A DNA stretch of 64,000 nt from Anadara kagoshimensis (Eukaryota > Mollusca > Bivalvia > Arcoida > Arcidae): the NCBI GenBank assembly GCA_021292105.1, contig CM037860.1:12356698-12420697 (forward strand), in the 5' to 3' direction. Below the pieces are notes generated by a model. The model was given only the letters and a program-made list of their open reading frames with translations, made no database searches and was not told where the DNA came from. Both the position numbers and the translations under genes were made by a program. Shown piece by piece: positions 43,451-56,769 of the stretch. Within the stretch, counting starts at the first letter, position 1. Every line of letters starts with the position of its first letter.

Positions 43451-43570
43451 TTCCGTGTTATTACAATAATTCACTTCCGTGTTATTACAATAATTCACTT
43501 CCGTGTTATTACAATAATGCACTTACGTGTTATTACAATAATGCACTTCCCTGTTATTACAATAATGCCT
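43451..43570. repeat. 24-bp tandem repeat, five copies
   Basis: Unit TTCCGTGTTATTACAATAAT plus TCAC, starting at 43451, 43475, 43499, 43523 and 43547, with one or two changes in the last copies. Confidence 0.95.
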
Positions 43571-43574
43571 GGAA

Positions 43575-44340
43575 TTAAGTGCTTCGTCGAAAGTATATGA
43601 AAAGTGATGGAAGAAAATGAAAATAAGAACAAGCATTTGTAATGATATATCAATACAAACAGCGGGATAGTCTGTTTAGGTTACACCACTGATATCCCAC
43701 ACTTGTATTGTTGGTTTTCTATTGTTTTTACTGTGTTTTGTTTTCCCGGTTACACATTTGCCTGCGGACTTAAGTTATTAGGTACGTTTAAATTATTTAA
43801 ATGCTATTTTGGTCAATTTCGAAGCTTCAGAAAAAAGTCGGCAATTGTTCTATTCGTAATTAAATCAAACACAAACATACCCCGTCCAAGTTAAAATAAT
43901 GAACTAAATCAATGTTTTGTTACAGATTTATATGTAATTACTTCCTACACTATTGTACCTAACTATCTGGAATTGCCTTAAGTAAAAGTTTAATTGCATG
44001 TTAATCCTAACAATATACCCAAAGACCTTTTTGTGTTTGTATATAATAATATGGAGGCGTTAAGTAACTTGCGTCTGGTCAAATAAGATTAATAATGGGA
44101 ACGAGGTTATCGTCAATACGAACTTTCCCACAAAAACATGAATGCTTAATGTATGTAATAATGATTTTACATATCTAAATTGCGGGTAATAATTCTCCCA
44201 GTGACATTTAAATCTCGGCTTGGTAAATCGCCTACTTGACTCAATTTTTACTTGTTGCTGTTATTATAAACCTAATATTTTATCCCTTTATAAAGAAAAT
44301 AAATTATATGTTCTCAATCATTATGATATAATTTATGGAT
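43575..44340. other. AT-rich spacer, nothing recognised
   Basis: A 63-residue frame at 43703 has no supporting signal. Confidence 0.3.
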
Positions 44341-44349
44341 AGGTGTATA

Positions 44350-47300
44350 TTTTACCAAATCTGAGTTTTTATGCCTGTCACGAAAAACAGGATAAAATTA
44401 TTTTTGTAATTTTATAACAAGTACCTGTTTATTAGCCACTTTTAATTTATATCTTTTATAAAGTTAAACGAATTAATACGGTACAATAAAACACATTAAA
44501 AGACTAAATATAGAATAAATTGCAAACATATGTTGAGAACACATGATTAAAAAGCACGACTCTTGTACCGACTAGACAAAATTTTAATTTTATAGAGCCC
44601 TAAGAAATAAAATAAAAAATTTATAGTTTCAGATGTCTATGTATCCAAAATATCCTGGACATATTTGACGTCCCAGACTTCCATATTCTTTTCATTCCCA
44701 ATTGTTATTACACACGTGACGGGTGTATCTAGCTAAACAGGAGGTACTTAGCCTTCCGAAGCAATCGGCCTTACTTTTCTGGTGAAAGTTCACATTTTTC
44801 ATCTAAGGTGCCAGTTTTTGGAGTCTGATTTTAGCATGGATTGGTATGTTTTGATGATTACATCAAATACATCAAATGGAATGTATATAACGTTTTTCAA
44901 GAATTCAACAATTTAAGTATTGATCATTATTATGATTTTCACATCATGGAAAAATCATTGATCATCACATGTTGAGACCGCATGATAATAATACACGTGA
45001 CTATTAATATACAGCAAAATTATGTCAAGTGGTATTGCAGTATAACCCTGGATATCAATAAATTTTGATTTATAATTTTTAATTGCCTAAAATGATATAT
45101 ACATGCATATATATTTATTCAATAATACACCCCTCACATATATATATATTGTCTTTATAACCTACGAACAGCTAAATAAACAAAATGGACACATATTGAG
45201 AGCATAAATTATGAAACTCTCGCCTATGTCTTTTGAACATTAAACGGTCAGTTAGTAAGCCGCATTGCAAAGTTGTACCAAGTCGGTTTGTGGACACCAA
45301 TGCAACCATAAAATCATACTAGCGAGTTTAGACTTTGTGTGCATAAAAATAGGTTGATATCATATCCTCTCTGTATTATTTTTAACAATTTTAACATTAT
45401 AAAAAGTCATCACAATATTATTGATAGGTGTTATCCAAATTTTACTCTGTAAATATTTGATGTCCTAGAGTTCCATGTTTCTTAATTCTAAGTTTTGATT
45501 ACACATGTGACGAATGTAGCTAGCTAAACAGTAGATTCTTAGCCTTCAAAAGCACCCGACCTATCTTTTGTGGTGAAAGTCCACATGTTTTACTTTTTAG
45601 CCAGTTTTTAAAGCTTGCTGCTAGTTTTGAGAGTCTGATTTTGATATGGATTAGTATGTTTTGACGATAACATCAAATAGGACTTACACAATGATTAGAC
45701 CAGAGTTTTAATGAATTTTGCACATCATCGAAAAAAAGAGATAGTCAAATGTTGAGGTCATATTATTATAGTACACGTGACTGTATTTGTATACAACAAA
45801 ATGATGTCAAGTGGTATCGCTGTAGACCCATGGTCATCGATAAATTTTGATTTATAATTTTAAAATGGCCTCAAATGATATATACATGTATATATAGTTA
45901 TTCAATGATACAACTCTCTCATATGTTTATTGTCTTTATAACATACGAACAGCTAGACAAACAAAATAGACAATTATTGAGACCATAAATTATGAAACTC
46001 TCGCCTACTTCTTTGGACATTAGACGGTCAGTAGGCCACTTTACAAAGTAGTACTAAGTCGTTTTGTAGCCACAAATGGAGCCATAAAATCACAATAAAC
46101 AAATTTAAACTGTGTATGCATTTAAGTAGTCTGTACGAACAAAAATATTATTTAAAATCGGTTAATACTATCTTTCTTTTTGTATTATATAACATTTTAA
46201 AAAACTCATAAAAAGGTCATCACAATATTGTTGATAAGTTTGATGTCTCTGTATTCGAAATTATCCTGGATATATTTGACGGCGCATAGTTCCATGTTCC
46301 TTTCATTCTCAATTTTAATTACACACATGTTGGGTGTAGCTAGCTAAATAGGAGGTGTTTAACGTCTCACTTTTCTTGTGGAAGTTCACGTTTTTAACCA
46401 CAGGTACTAATTTCACTTAGTTTTGGAATTGTGGTTTTGGCATGGATTGTTATGTTTGTTTTGACGATTACATTAAATGGAATTTATATAATGTTTTACA
46501 AGAATTCTAGACTCTTCTATCATTGTGATTTTCAAATCATGGAAACAACAAGCTCAGCACATGTTGAGACCGCATAATAATAATACACGTGACTGCAACA
46601 AAATGATGTCAAGTGGAATTGCTGTTGAGCACTGGTCATCGATAAGGCTTGATTTACAATTTATATATCATGCATATAAATTTATTCAATAATACACTGC
46701 ACTTATATCTTCAATATCTTTATAACATATGAACAGCTAAATAAACCAAACAGACGCAAGTTGAAACCATAATTTATGAAACTCTTTCACCTACATTTTT
46801 GGACATTGGATGGTCAGTAGGCCACATACCATAGTTGTACCAAGTCGTTTTTTTGGCCTCTGATAGACCCATAAAATCTCTAAATATGACAAAAAATTCA
46901 AATTGGCACATATAAACGAAAAATACATTACTCCAAATACCTCTATTCACGAGATCACATATTCCTCATCAGATAAACCTTTCATGGCCTTAGGTTTTTC
47001 TAAATGATATACGTTGTAAACTGAGTGATAAGATTTATTTTTCCAAGTAGTCGGTCTGATATCGATGCGACTTTTTCTACCTGTATTGTTTATAAGATGT
47101 TTAAATCATAAAACGTCGCCAAAATATTGTTGATTAGTGTGATTGCTTTGTATTCACAACTCTGGATATATTTGACGATCCATATTTTCCATGTTCCTAT
47201 CATTCTCAATTTTTATCACAAATGTACGTGGTGGGTGAAGCTAGCTTAACAGAAGATGCTTAGCCTTTATCCAAAGCACCCCGCCTCACTTTCCTATTGG

Positions 47301-47395
47301 AAGTATTTTAACTTCATATTTGCAAGTTCCAAAGTGTTTCCTTTGCTATGGAATTGTAATTTGGACATGGATTGGCATGTTTGTTTTGATAAGGT
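44350..47395 (+). repeat. Tandem array, unit about 0.8 kb, each unit carrying an R1 module
   Basis: R1 copies at about 44645-44860, 45425-45665, 46258-46470 and 47155-47395 recur at about 790-890 bp. Between them the same long sequence recurs: ACATGTTGAGACCGCAT (44970, 46560), CACGTGACT, ATGTCAAGTGG, GATTTATAATTTT, GAACAGCTAAATAAAC, ATTATGAAACTCTCGCC (45210, 45985) and TTGTACCAAGTCG. A decayed unit appears to begin near 44450. Units differ by perhaps 15-25% by eye. No open frame is conserved across units. Confidence 0.88.
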
Positions 47396-47399
47396 AGAC

Positions 47400-48150
47400 A
47401 ACACTTTATTCTAAAAGTAATAAATCAAGTAGAAATCGGCATGTTTAGATATTTGCAACTAAATAACGACGTTTGAAAGTATACAAAACAAACAAAAACG
47501 CAAATACAAGCAAATCAAAACCAAAACAAAATCAATCGATTCACGATTGACTTTGGGCGTGTACAAATATAACGCAGGTGAATTTTATCTAGTGAAAATA
47601 AACAAGCATTTCGTTCATGTTTTATTGTTCTGCTTGTAAAGCTAGGTAGCGTCTAGTTGCTAGCTATTGAATGTACTTCAAATAATGTATAAATTTCATA
47701 GAAACTGATAAGATTAACATCTCTAATGAAACCAGAGATGGTTAACATTTTGGCTAACTTTACTTGTAATGATGTACCATTTTGGTCAGTACCATCACAT
47801 GTGTTTCTTAATGGGGTTTTAAATTATTTTTAAACTTTTATATATGTATTTTTTAATAAACAGTACATCTGCACTATGCCAAAACTAATACTTGTTGATA
47901 CTGAAATAGCTATCAAGGTTTCCACAATTTAAAAAAAAAAGAATCAAAAATGGCCTAAATCTTGATAATATTGACTACCTTTTCACCAATTTTCTAAAAT
48001 AGATTACTTTTTGAAAGAATTTCTCTGAAATTAATAGGCCAATGGCGGTGATTCTTGCCTCCAGGAATGGAAATATAAGCTATACATTCCAATCAAGGAA
48101 ATGCGTGCCATTCCGTTGCATTAAGTGATTAAGTGCAACTGGTAAAATTG
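47400..48150. other. AT-rich spacer, nothing recognised
   Basis: No supported feature. Confidence 0.3.
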
Positions 48151-49109
48151 TCCCGATGGATCAATGAATAAGATACAGACGACATTAGACCCATTTCCAG
48201 AAGCAAGAGTTTCTGAAATTGGTTGCGGCCTTTTTGAACTGACATTCACTCACTCTTATGATCAATACCATTATAGAACTCGCGGTACTTTGGTTAATTT
48301 TCTTTTGTGGAAGATAGTTTATCCACACATAACAAAGAGTAAATATTTTTATAGATCTAAATATACAGATATAGACAATACTGTATTGAAGTCGGACTTT
48401 GGTTACAGTACCTGAAAACCATAACAGTTTGATGCTAAGCTTGATGCAAGGGTTAGTCAGTTTAAAGATCTAAGGTCTATTATATGACCTTTAACAGAAT
48501 GAATCATTGTATTATTCTCTTTTGTCACACATTATTTATTATTTATATAGATACAGACAGTTGGCATCGTATTAAAGCTGGACTTATTATCCAAATATTT
48601 ATACAAATATTGTGTTTGAATTCAGCGGAGAAAATGTAAATACCGAATTCGAAATCTAAGGTCCATTTTGTAACGTTCCATTTGCAGCGTAAAAGACCAT
48701 TATATAATTATCCTTTGTCGGCGATTGTTTATCTACATACGGGGAGAAACAGCAATGTATGAAAGTTAGACTCAGGAACTATAACGCCTTAATGTCGATA
48801 AAAAACAGTCGATACCAAAAATCTAAGTATTTAAGTGTTTTGACCTCCAAGACTTGTAAAAAAAACTCCAACAGAGAGTGACAGTATGGTATTCAATTGG
48901 ATTGGTTTAAATACCACATAAAGCTCCATTTTTTAAACAAAAAATTGTTTCGTTACATACAAGAAGTCAGTCTTTTGTTGAATTCTCAAAATCTATGGCG
49001 TCTTTATGCTGAATTTGATTTAAGTATCATTCAATTTCAAGATCTTTGTATAAGTTTTATTGTCTTTTAAATTTACGTTTTTAATCGTAACTTGTCAAAT
49101 ACTAGATTG

Positions 49110-49244
<135 letters not shown>

Positions 49245-49499
49245 GAAGTTCGCCAATTGTACTGACTTAGAACACACAAAACCTTTCTTTGTTTATGCTT
49301 GTTTAAAATCTTATTTAAGGTGATCCAAAAAAATCTTCGGCAAACTTGTTTTCAGTGAGTAGCAGTAGCCACGTTGAAGGTCTAATTTCTGACCTTCATA
49401 TACCAACACCCCCAATAGTAAAATAAAAAGCAAGTTCAGTGAACTCGCGCAAAAGCTTTATTCAATTTTTTTTACAATACTCTCGAAAAAAGTCAAATG

Positions 49500-49534
<35 letters not shown>

Positions 49535-49536
49535 AA
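49500..49536. repeat. (AAAT)n microsatellite
   Basis: About nine AAAT units. Confidence 0.95.
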
Positions 49537-50139
49537 ATATTGTTCTGGTAGTCAACTTGAGCAAAATGATTTGATCAATACCGACGGAATTCATGTCTAT
49601 ATAAAATAGTCTAGTAGGCCCAAGATGGTTTATCTACATGTAGCCAGGACTGTATTACAAATTAGACTCAAAACCTAACTTTTGTCGCTGATTAAAAGTT
49701 TTCTTTTGTCAAATATTGTGCATCGATATACAGACAGAGACAGTGTCTTTTAGAGACACTTCAAGTCACCACTTACTTACCATAAAATACACTCAATGCA
49801 GTAAGCAATGTATTCAACACACACTGATGGAGAAGTTTGAAGGTCCGGTTGATCGGCTATTGGAATGTCATGACGATAAACATAATTTCAGAGCATGAAA
49901 AAAAAAATTTATTCTACCGAAATCGTGAATTTTATCTTTGAAGTTTTTTAACTATTGTAAATATGAGATTTGACTGTGGTTTTCACTGGGTCATTAAGTA
50001 ATGAACCATATTTTAAAACTAGCAAATCTAAAATAAACTGGTTCAAGCAAAAAGGGCAGTCAATTCTTAAATCATCAAGCACAGACAAAACGATCCGCAA
50101 CTACTCGTATGGATGTTGTCCGTAACTGGGTTTTTCATG

Positions 50140-50255
50140 GAATCAAACACAAACATATCGGTCCATGGCCAAAGCAAATCTAAAACTTTGAAAACTGGCA
50201 AATTAAGTTAAACACGTTAACTTTACCAGGAAAGTGAGACCGGGTGCTGCGGGTC
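50140..50255 (-). repeat. Dispersed module R1, minus-strand copy
   Basis: On the minus strand: GGTCTCACTTTCCTGGTAAA, GTTAACGTGTTTAACTTAAT and GATTTGCTTTGGCCATGGAC. Confidence 0.75.
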
Positions 50256-50644
50256 GAATAAAATACACATCTTGGTAAGCTAACCACATTCATCATATGT
50301 GAAATCAAATGAAACGATGGTCTTTCTGAGATGGATCTGAATATTGGATTGGTTGATGCCAAAAGTAAGAGAATGTCTAAGGTTTATTTTGTCCTCTACT
50401 TTGCCTCATACCACAACCAGACTGTTATCTAGATCTTTGATTGTTAATGTACATAAAAACTACCATCAGTTGGACCCAAATTCTCTACCTTCTTGATGCT
50501 GAACTTGATCGAAGATTTAGTCAGTACAACACTGCAAAATTAAGGTCTATTTTAGTGCCCTCCATTGCTCCGTACCACCACAATATCGTTTACTGACATT
50601 CAGACAGACGCAGCATTGTATTAAGTTAGAAGATATCTCTGGTT

Positions 50645-52960
50645 ATTACTTACTAAACTCAATACACTAATACCTACATTGTGTTTACAGTTACCTGATC
50701 AGGTAAGACACTACTCAATTCACCTTGATCATAAATATTGATTATTTTCTTTGTTAGATCAATTTCTGTAAATTTCATATTGAATCTAATTAAGAATAAC
50801 AAGTGTTTGACATAGTGAAATATGGGTCAATTATTTTGACAAACGAGTCGCTATCTAACTCTATCAAAGCGAAATCTGATACTAAAAGAACAAAGAAAAT
50901 GTTAAACCTTTCTCAGTTTATTTTGGATCGATCTTAACCGGGACTTTATACTTAATGACTTCAGACATGAAAGTTAACAATTTTACTACCAGCCTAATGT
51001 TTGGTTAACACGGTAAATTAATGACAAAAGCTGCTGAAGGAAACAATGTTTTACTCTAAATCATAAAAGAGAAATGAAAAAATTAAAGCTTGGTTTTGGT
51101 AAAAACCATTAATGACGAAAAATAAACGAAATCTAAAGGTTTTACTCTAAAGAAAAAATAAAGACAACGTTAACAATGACGAGAAATAAACGAAGTCTGG
51201 AGCATTTAGCGAAAAAACGAAAAATGGGTTTAGAAACAGGAATGATGCCCAGAAAAAAACGAACAATTGGTAATCACATTCTTTTAATTACGAAAAAAAA
51301 CGAAAATTGGTTTAGGAAAAGCATTAATTAATGTTGGGTAGAAAATGACCAATTGGTAATCAAAGTCTTTTAAATACAACATGAAAAGATGCTACAAATA
51401 AGTTGTTAAAATACAACATGAAAGAATGCTACAAATATCAATTCTTGGCGTTGGTCTGAGAATAACAGTAATTTGCATTTGTCAGTTAGTGGAGATATAC
51501 GAGTTTTACATTTGTTACCGCTGATTATCTCCGTCTTGCAGAGAACTATGTTTTAAAATTTATACTTTATAAGGCTTCTTCACACTCGAGTGATCATAGA
51601 CGGAAATGTAGAAGATATTCTCTGGTACAGATGCTGATAAAGTTACTTCAAATCAACGCGGGATTAGAATATACAATATTGTTAATGTTATCGATTTATA
51701 TTACACGCTGACATGTCAGTGCTAAGCATGTTCAGTCGGATATGACTTTGCACAAATGCATTTATTTCAAATATATCACTTTGAAGTTCTTGAATACAAC
51801 TTCAATTTCTTCCGTATTAATACAATTTAATTCCACTTTAATGAAAATAGTTTTTATTTAATGCTTTTTATGTAATTTTATCTTTGAATCTTTCAATCAT
51901 AAACTGTGCGAGTAATGTTTATCTGTTTCGCAGTTTCTTGCTAATTTTTAAATTTCCACATGTATCCTTTATCCTGAAGGGAATTACAAGATTGCTCTTG
52001 GACTGGATCATAGTCAATTGCAAAGATTACTCCAACATTTCTGTCCGTACACCTTCAGGTAAAACGGTGGGAAATTAAATAATTTGCTCATATAGGGGAA
52101 TAGGAGTCCATGACTAGTTTTCTAGCTTACAGATCACAGAACCTCTCAACACCTTGATCCTAATTCCAACGGGGGCACATACATGTAAAAACGTATGTCA
52201 CGGGAATTCGCTGTCGAAGGTCGGTGGTTTTCATCTATCACCCCTGAATTGACCGCTTCCATATATACATACAAATCTTGACAAGGGCATGGATCGCCAC
52301 TCCACTTCATGCTGATGCAAGTTGATATATCGCAGTCTAGCTGGGGGTTTGAACCTACCTACAACCCTTGAATCACAACTCCAAAGTAAAACTGAAATAG
52401 ACCCAGAACTTATCGAACATACAACGAAATCCTGCATTAAAATAAAACGCTAGCAAACCGACTATATCCGGCTAAGTTCAGAGATGTCTGGTTCAGTTTA
52501 GAGCAAGTTATCTTCAGTTGAAAATACAGACGGGTCATTATAATTATACCAAGCCTCTTTAGATTACATTTTTTTTTTATCTTTTATTATATTTTATAGC
52601 TCAAAATAGTACCATAATGTTCAAAGCTTCCTTAGCTTTACTTAAAATGGCATGGTCTAATAAAATAAAAAATAGCTATTATTAATATAAAGTTAAGACT
52701 TAGATGTCTTCATTTTGATAATTACAATATACGCAATGTGGATATTTTCCTAAACCAACTGGTTAAGCTAACACAGCCTTGAACAAACGGGCAGTGGTGA
52801 ATTATTACTCAGCCAAGTTCAAGTGTAGCTATTGTATAGTGTTTTTGTGGACAGGATTATTTGATAGATTATAGAAATAATACAAACATGACAAAGTTCA
52901 ATGTAAAACAAAGTACACCATTTGCTTATCTCTATCTTCATATACATTAGAGAATACATT
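50645..52960. other. AT-rich intergenic stretch, no gene seen
   Basis: ACGAAAAATAAACGAAA-like words recur at 51110-51300, perhaps a decayed simple repeat. At 52130-52440 there are tRNA-B-box-like words on the minus strand (GTAGGTTCAAACCCCCAGC), possibly an old SINE. Otherwise featureless. Confidence 0.3.
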
Positions 52961-52963
52961 AAT

Positions 52964-53165
52964 AGTACAACCTGTCGAAAGTTTAACACTGGGCTAACGA
53001 AACGAAGTCTAAACTCGGTCGAAGAGTTGACGAGTATTGATAGCCAATGACCGAAAAACTGTCGACAGATAGACGACAGCCGTCGAGAAATAAGTAATTA
53101 CAAGGTGCCGTGATAGCTGATTTGTTAGCAGCTTAGTGCCTGTTAAACTTTCAACATGCCGGTAC
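52964..53165. mobile_element. Foldback element, family F1
   Basis: Left arm AGTACAACCTGTCGAAAGTT; right arm GCTTAGTGCCTGTTAAACTT then TCAACATGCCGGTACT. Nested CTGTCGACAG and GACGACAGCCGTC palindromes in the centre. Confidence 0.78.
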
Positions 53166-53169
53166 TGAA

Positions 53170-53600
53170 GTTCGCTATTTGATTTCCAGATTATTTCAAG
53201 TTTCAAGGTCTTCAAAGTAAGATAATAATTCACAAACAGTGTCAGTTTGTCAGCCCTCAATTAGCTTCAGTCAATTTAAAGGTTACTTAAAATATGTAAA
53301 TTAAAAATACTTGACTTGACCTTCAACATAACACTGGACAGTTACATTTTAATGACCATTAGAGTGACCAAAGCGTGATTTTCACTATCTCCGTACAGTG
53401 ACTTTTGTTGTGTACACTAATTGTTAACTCGTCGAGTTCACACGAATTCTGATAATGTACTTTTTATATCTGAACTCCCACATGCCATACATTTGAGTTA
53501 TCTTTAGGTTACATAAAAACATCATTGAATGATGACTTACGTACAATCGGCCTTGAACATACAAAAGGGGATATTATAAACAATGGTCTAAATTAGAAAA
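53170..53600. other. AT-rich spacer, nothing recognised
   Basis: No supported feature. Confidence 0.3.
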
Positions 53601-53603
53601 TTC

Positions 53604-53935
53604 ATTGATTGATCGCTGTTTCACGTCCTAAGTCAAGAATATTTCACTTTTATCGAGACGTCAACAGCTATATGTGAACTGGCAGAAATTATTAACTTTG
53701 CAATATTCACAAGACAATGTGTAGGGAGGATTCTTTAACATGTCACTTCTGCCGTGACCTGAGACATCGGTTTTAAGGTCTCTTCTAAAGGACCCCGTGA
53801 CATTCATTTCTTAATGCCAAGTGCTTGGCATACGAATAGTCACTATATGTATTTTAAAGATTTAGTCAGACTCGACCGGTATTTGAACTCACAACCTCCC
53901 ACATATGAAACGAGCACTTCTTAAGCAGTAGTGAT
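53604..53935 (-). mobile_element. tRNA-derived SINE, family S1
   Basis: On the minus strand: head CACTACTGCTTAAGAAGTGC (A box decayed), B box GTTGTGAGTTCAAATACC, then GGGGTCCTTTAGAAGAGACC and TATAGCTGTTGACGTCTCG, ending at TTAGGACGTGAAACAGCG. Confidence 0.85.
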
Positions 53936-53939
53936 AAAT

Positions 53940-54285
53940 TCAGTGCAACCCGCATGAAGTGTTTATCAACCATGCAGGTCTAGGTCATTATAAGCAAAGG
54001 GTAATTTTGAGTTACTTTCTTCATACAAAAACATCAAAGTTTGATTGGATACATAGTGTTAATATTTTCGTTAAAAACGTCTTTTTCGTTACTATGGTAA
54101 CAATAATATCACTTAAAAACAAATACATAATCCACCTATATATAACTGGTATATACATGATTTGTACGGTAAAAATGTTAAAATGAATGATATGACTTTA
54201 AAGGGTAAACACACCTTTATTAAAGGATTAACATGTTTACTTAATTTATTGTTTACGCCACATGACAACGTACAGTGGCCCTATT
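53940..54285. other. AT-rich spacer, nothing recognised
   Basis: A hydrophobic 75-residue frame at 53959 has no supporting signal. Confidence 0.3.
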
Positions 54286-54292
54286 GTTACAA

Positions 54293-54715
54293 TACTTACT
54301 TAGTCCTCTTCGTGCCTTGGGCACATAAGGCCTTTACCGAGGACCTCCATCTCTGTCTGTTGGCTGCCATTTACTGTATTATGCCCCAAGTTAACCCCTT
54401 TCTCAACTGATCTCCGCCATGTCTCCTTGGGTTTCCTCTGTTTCTCTTTCCAGGTGGAGTCCATTTTAAGGCTACCCTGGTATCTCTGATGTTTCCATTT
54501 TAAGGACATAGCCGATTCCACCTCCAGCGTTTCTCTTTGATCTGGTCCGATATGACAGCCGTTTGTGTTCTTTCATACAGCTCTTCATTGCTGATCTTAT
54601 TGGGCCAGAATATGTTTAGAATCCTGCGGAGACATCTGGTTTTGGAAGGTGTCTAGTTTTTAAGTGATGGTGTTGGTCACCTTCCAGGACTCTGAACCAT
54701 ACAGAACTATTGTTA
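54293..54715 (-). mobile_element. LINE reverse-transcriptase C-terminal remnant
   Basis: On the minus strand, across three frames with stops, it reads LYGSESWKVTNT, then WPNKISNEELYERTQ, then IKEKRWRWNR, then DSTWKEKQRKPKETWRRSVE. That order (YGSE-W, W-P-KISNEELW, RRWRW-GH, GRP-TWRR) is the familiar C-terminal end of non-LTR retrotransposon polyproteins in invertebrates. The frameshifts and stops show a dead copy. The polymerase core and endonuclease are absent from the window. Confidence 0.88.
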
Positions 54716-54719
54716 CCAT

Positions 54720-55845
54720 AATGTATTCTAAAATATAGGTTTTTATTTTTTTCTTCAATCAAAGTGAGAGTATATATATAGTTGTTGATTTGACGTCTAC
54801 ATTCAAAAGGCGTTGTAAACTCAATTTTTTATATAATGCTTCATACAAGCATGGCATATCCAAGATAACAGTTAGCATTGGTAATATAGTTGAAAAATGA
54901 CTTTGGCTTTGGCGATCTGCTTACTGTTTACCTTAGTGAATGCTACACGCATCAGTTTTCGTATTGAAATCAATCGTACAGCATGGATGTTGAAATTAAG
55001 AAGTTGGACTCTAATAGAAGAAAACTAGTAACCGTAATTGAAGAACACAAGTTTCGCCAAGCATTTGTCAAGAAGAGTGGTGAAATACTATGCACTCTCT
55101 CTCTCAATAAACTGAGGCAGTTGGGTACCATATTGGCGCAAAATGACTAAGGGTTTTTGAAAAAGTTGGTAGCGCAAATAGATTGTTGAGGAAAATGACG
55201 TTTAAGTAGTGCAAACGGATTTCACTCGAAAGTTGTTATTTATAGCAACACTTAAAAACGTGTGTAATTACATTTCAAATGTTTTGCTTAATGGGCTGTG
55301 TTTGTTTCTACCATGTTTTTTTCCCGAAGTCTACGTGCGCCATATCATTCGCGTTCTTTAAAATAAACCATAAACAAACCTTATTAAGTAACAAATATAC
55401 ATTTGAACAACAAGTTAAATATTTGTTTTAAGACCTTGAACACTTTGTGAAGGCCGGGTTCACATTTTTCGATACAAAAAAAAAAAAACGAACCAAAAAT
55501 ATGAGAGTCAATAAGATATAATCCCTTTCATTCTATGACCTTGTGGTAACTAATTGTTTTGTATAAAGTTTGAAACAATTTGAATTTCTCTTGGGCAGAA
55601 CAATAGAACTGAAGTATCTAAGACTTTATCATGGCTATCTTAACTGTAAATAAGATAATTGGGAGTTAAAAACATGATTGCAAGCACGTCATGTTGAATT
55701 GTAGTAAAACGTTTATAAGTACGCTTGTACTCTATCTAAAGCAAACGCATTTCAGAATTATACATTAGTAAGCATATACACTCGTTCTCAACATTTTGTC
55801 AACAACTACAGTAGCTCTTTCACATACATTTTTTTAAAATTTAAT
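54720..55845. other. AT-rich spacer, nothing recognised
   Basis: May include the 5' flank of the LINE insertion. No gene seen. Confidence 0.3.
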
Positions 55846-55879
55846 CATGAAATACATTAAAAAAGGTATATGGCAATAT

Positions 55880-56215
55880 GACAGCTCAGGGTATAGTGCT
55901 CGCTTCGTAAGTAGAAATGGTGGGTTCGAATCCCGACCGGGGTCAGATCATGAATTGACAATAAATAGCGACTGTTCTTGCGTCAAGCACTCAGCATTGA
56001 GAAATGAATGTCATGGGTTCCTTACAAGGAGACCTTAAAAACCCGATGCCCCGTGTCACGACAGACATGACATGATAAAGACCCCTCCCTGTAAATTACC
56101 CTGGGCTCACCGCAATGGTCAAAATTTCTGCCTTTACCTTACCTATAGCTGGTAACATCTCGATATCAGCGAAATATTTTTGACTTGGGACATAAAACAC
56201 CATTCATTCATTCAT
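55880..56215 (+). mobile_element. tRNA-derived SINE, family S1
   Basis: A box partly decayed (GACAGCTCAGGGTATAGTGC), good B box GGTGGGTTCGAATCCCGACC, CCGTGTCACGACAGACATGA, CTATAGCTGGTAACATCTCG, ending in an (ATTC)n tail. Confidence 0.88.
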
Positions 56216-56283
56216 GACCAGTTTGTCACCCCACCTGCATAGCGAGTTTTACTATCGTATCTAGACGTACAGTAATGATCTAG

Positions 56284-56765
56284 TACCCCGAATTACTAGA
56301 TCTCAAGTCACAGGTAGTCTAGAAATGTCTTACTATTGAAATGAAGTGTGATGCAAATTAAACATACCGAATTACTACACTGCAAGTCACAGGTAGTCTA
56401 GAAATGTCTTACTATTGACATGAAGTGTGATGCAAATTAAACATACCGAATTACTACACTGCAAGTCACAGGTAGTCTAGAAATGTCTTACTATTGACAT
56501 GAAGTGTGATGCAAATTAAACATACCGAATTACTACACTGCAAGTCACAGGTAGTCTAGAAAGTCTTACTATTGACATGAAGTGTGATGCAAATTAAACA
56601 TACCGAATTACTACACTGCAAGTCACAGGTAGTCTAGAAATGTCTTACTATTGACATGAAGTGTGATGCAAATTAAACATACCGAATTACTACACTGCAA
56701 GTCACAGGTAGTCTAGAAATATTTATTAATGTCTCTTACTATTGACATGAAGTGTGTTGCAAATT
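56284..56765. repeat. 79-bp tandem repeat, about six copies
   Basis: ACCGAATTACTACACTGCAA recurs at 56366, 56445, 56524, 56602 and 56681; the spacing is 79, 79, 78 and 79. A diverged unit precedes (near 56285) and the last copy carries a small ATTTATTA insertion. The inner copies are almost identical. Confidence 0.97.
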
Positions 56766-56769
56766 GAAC

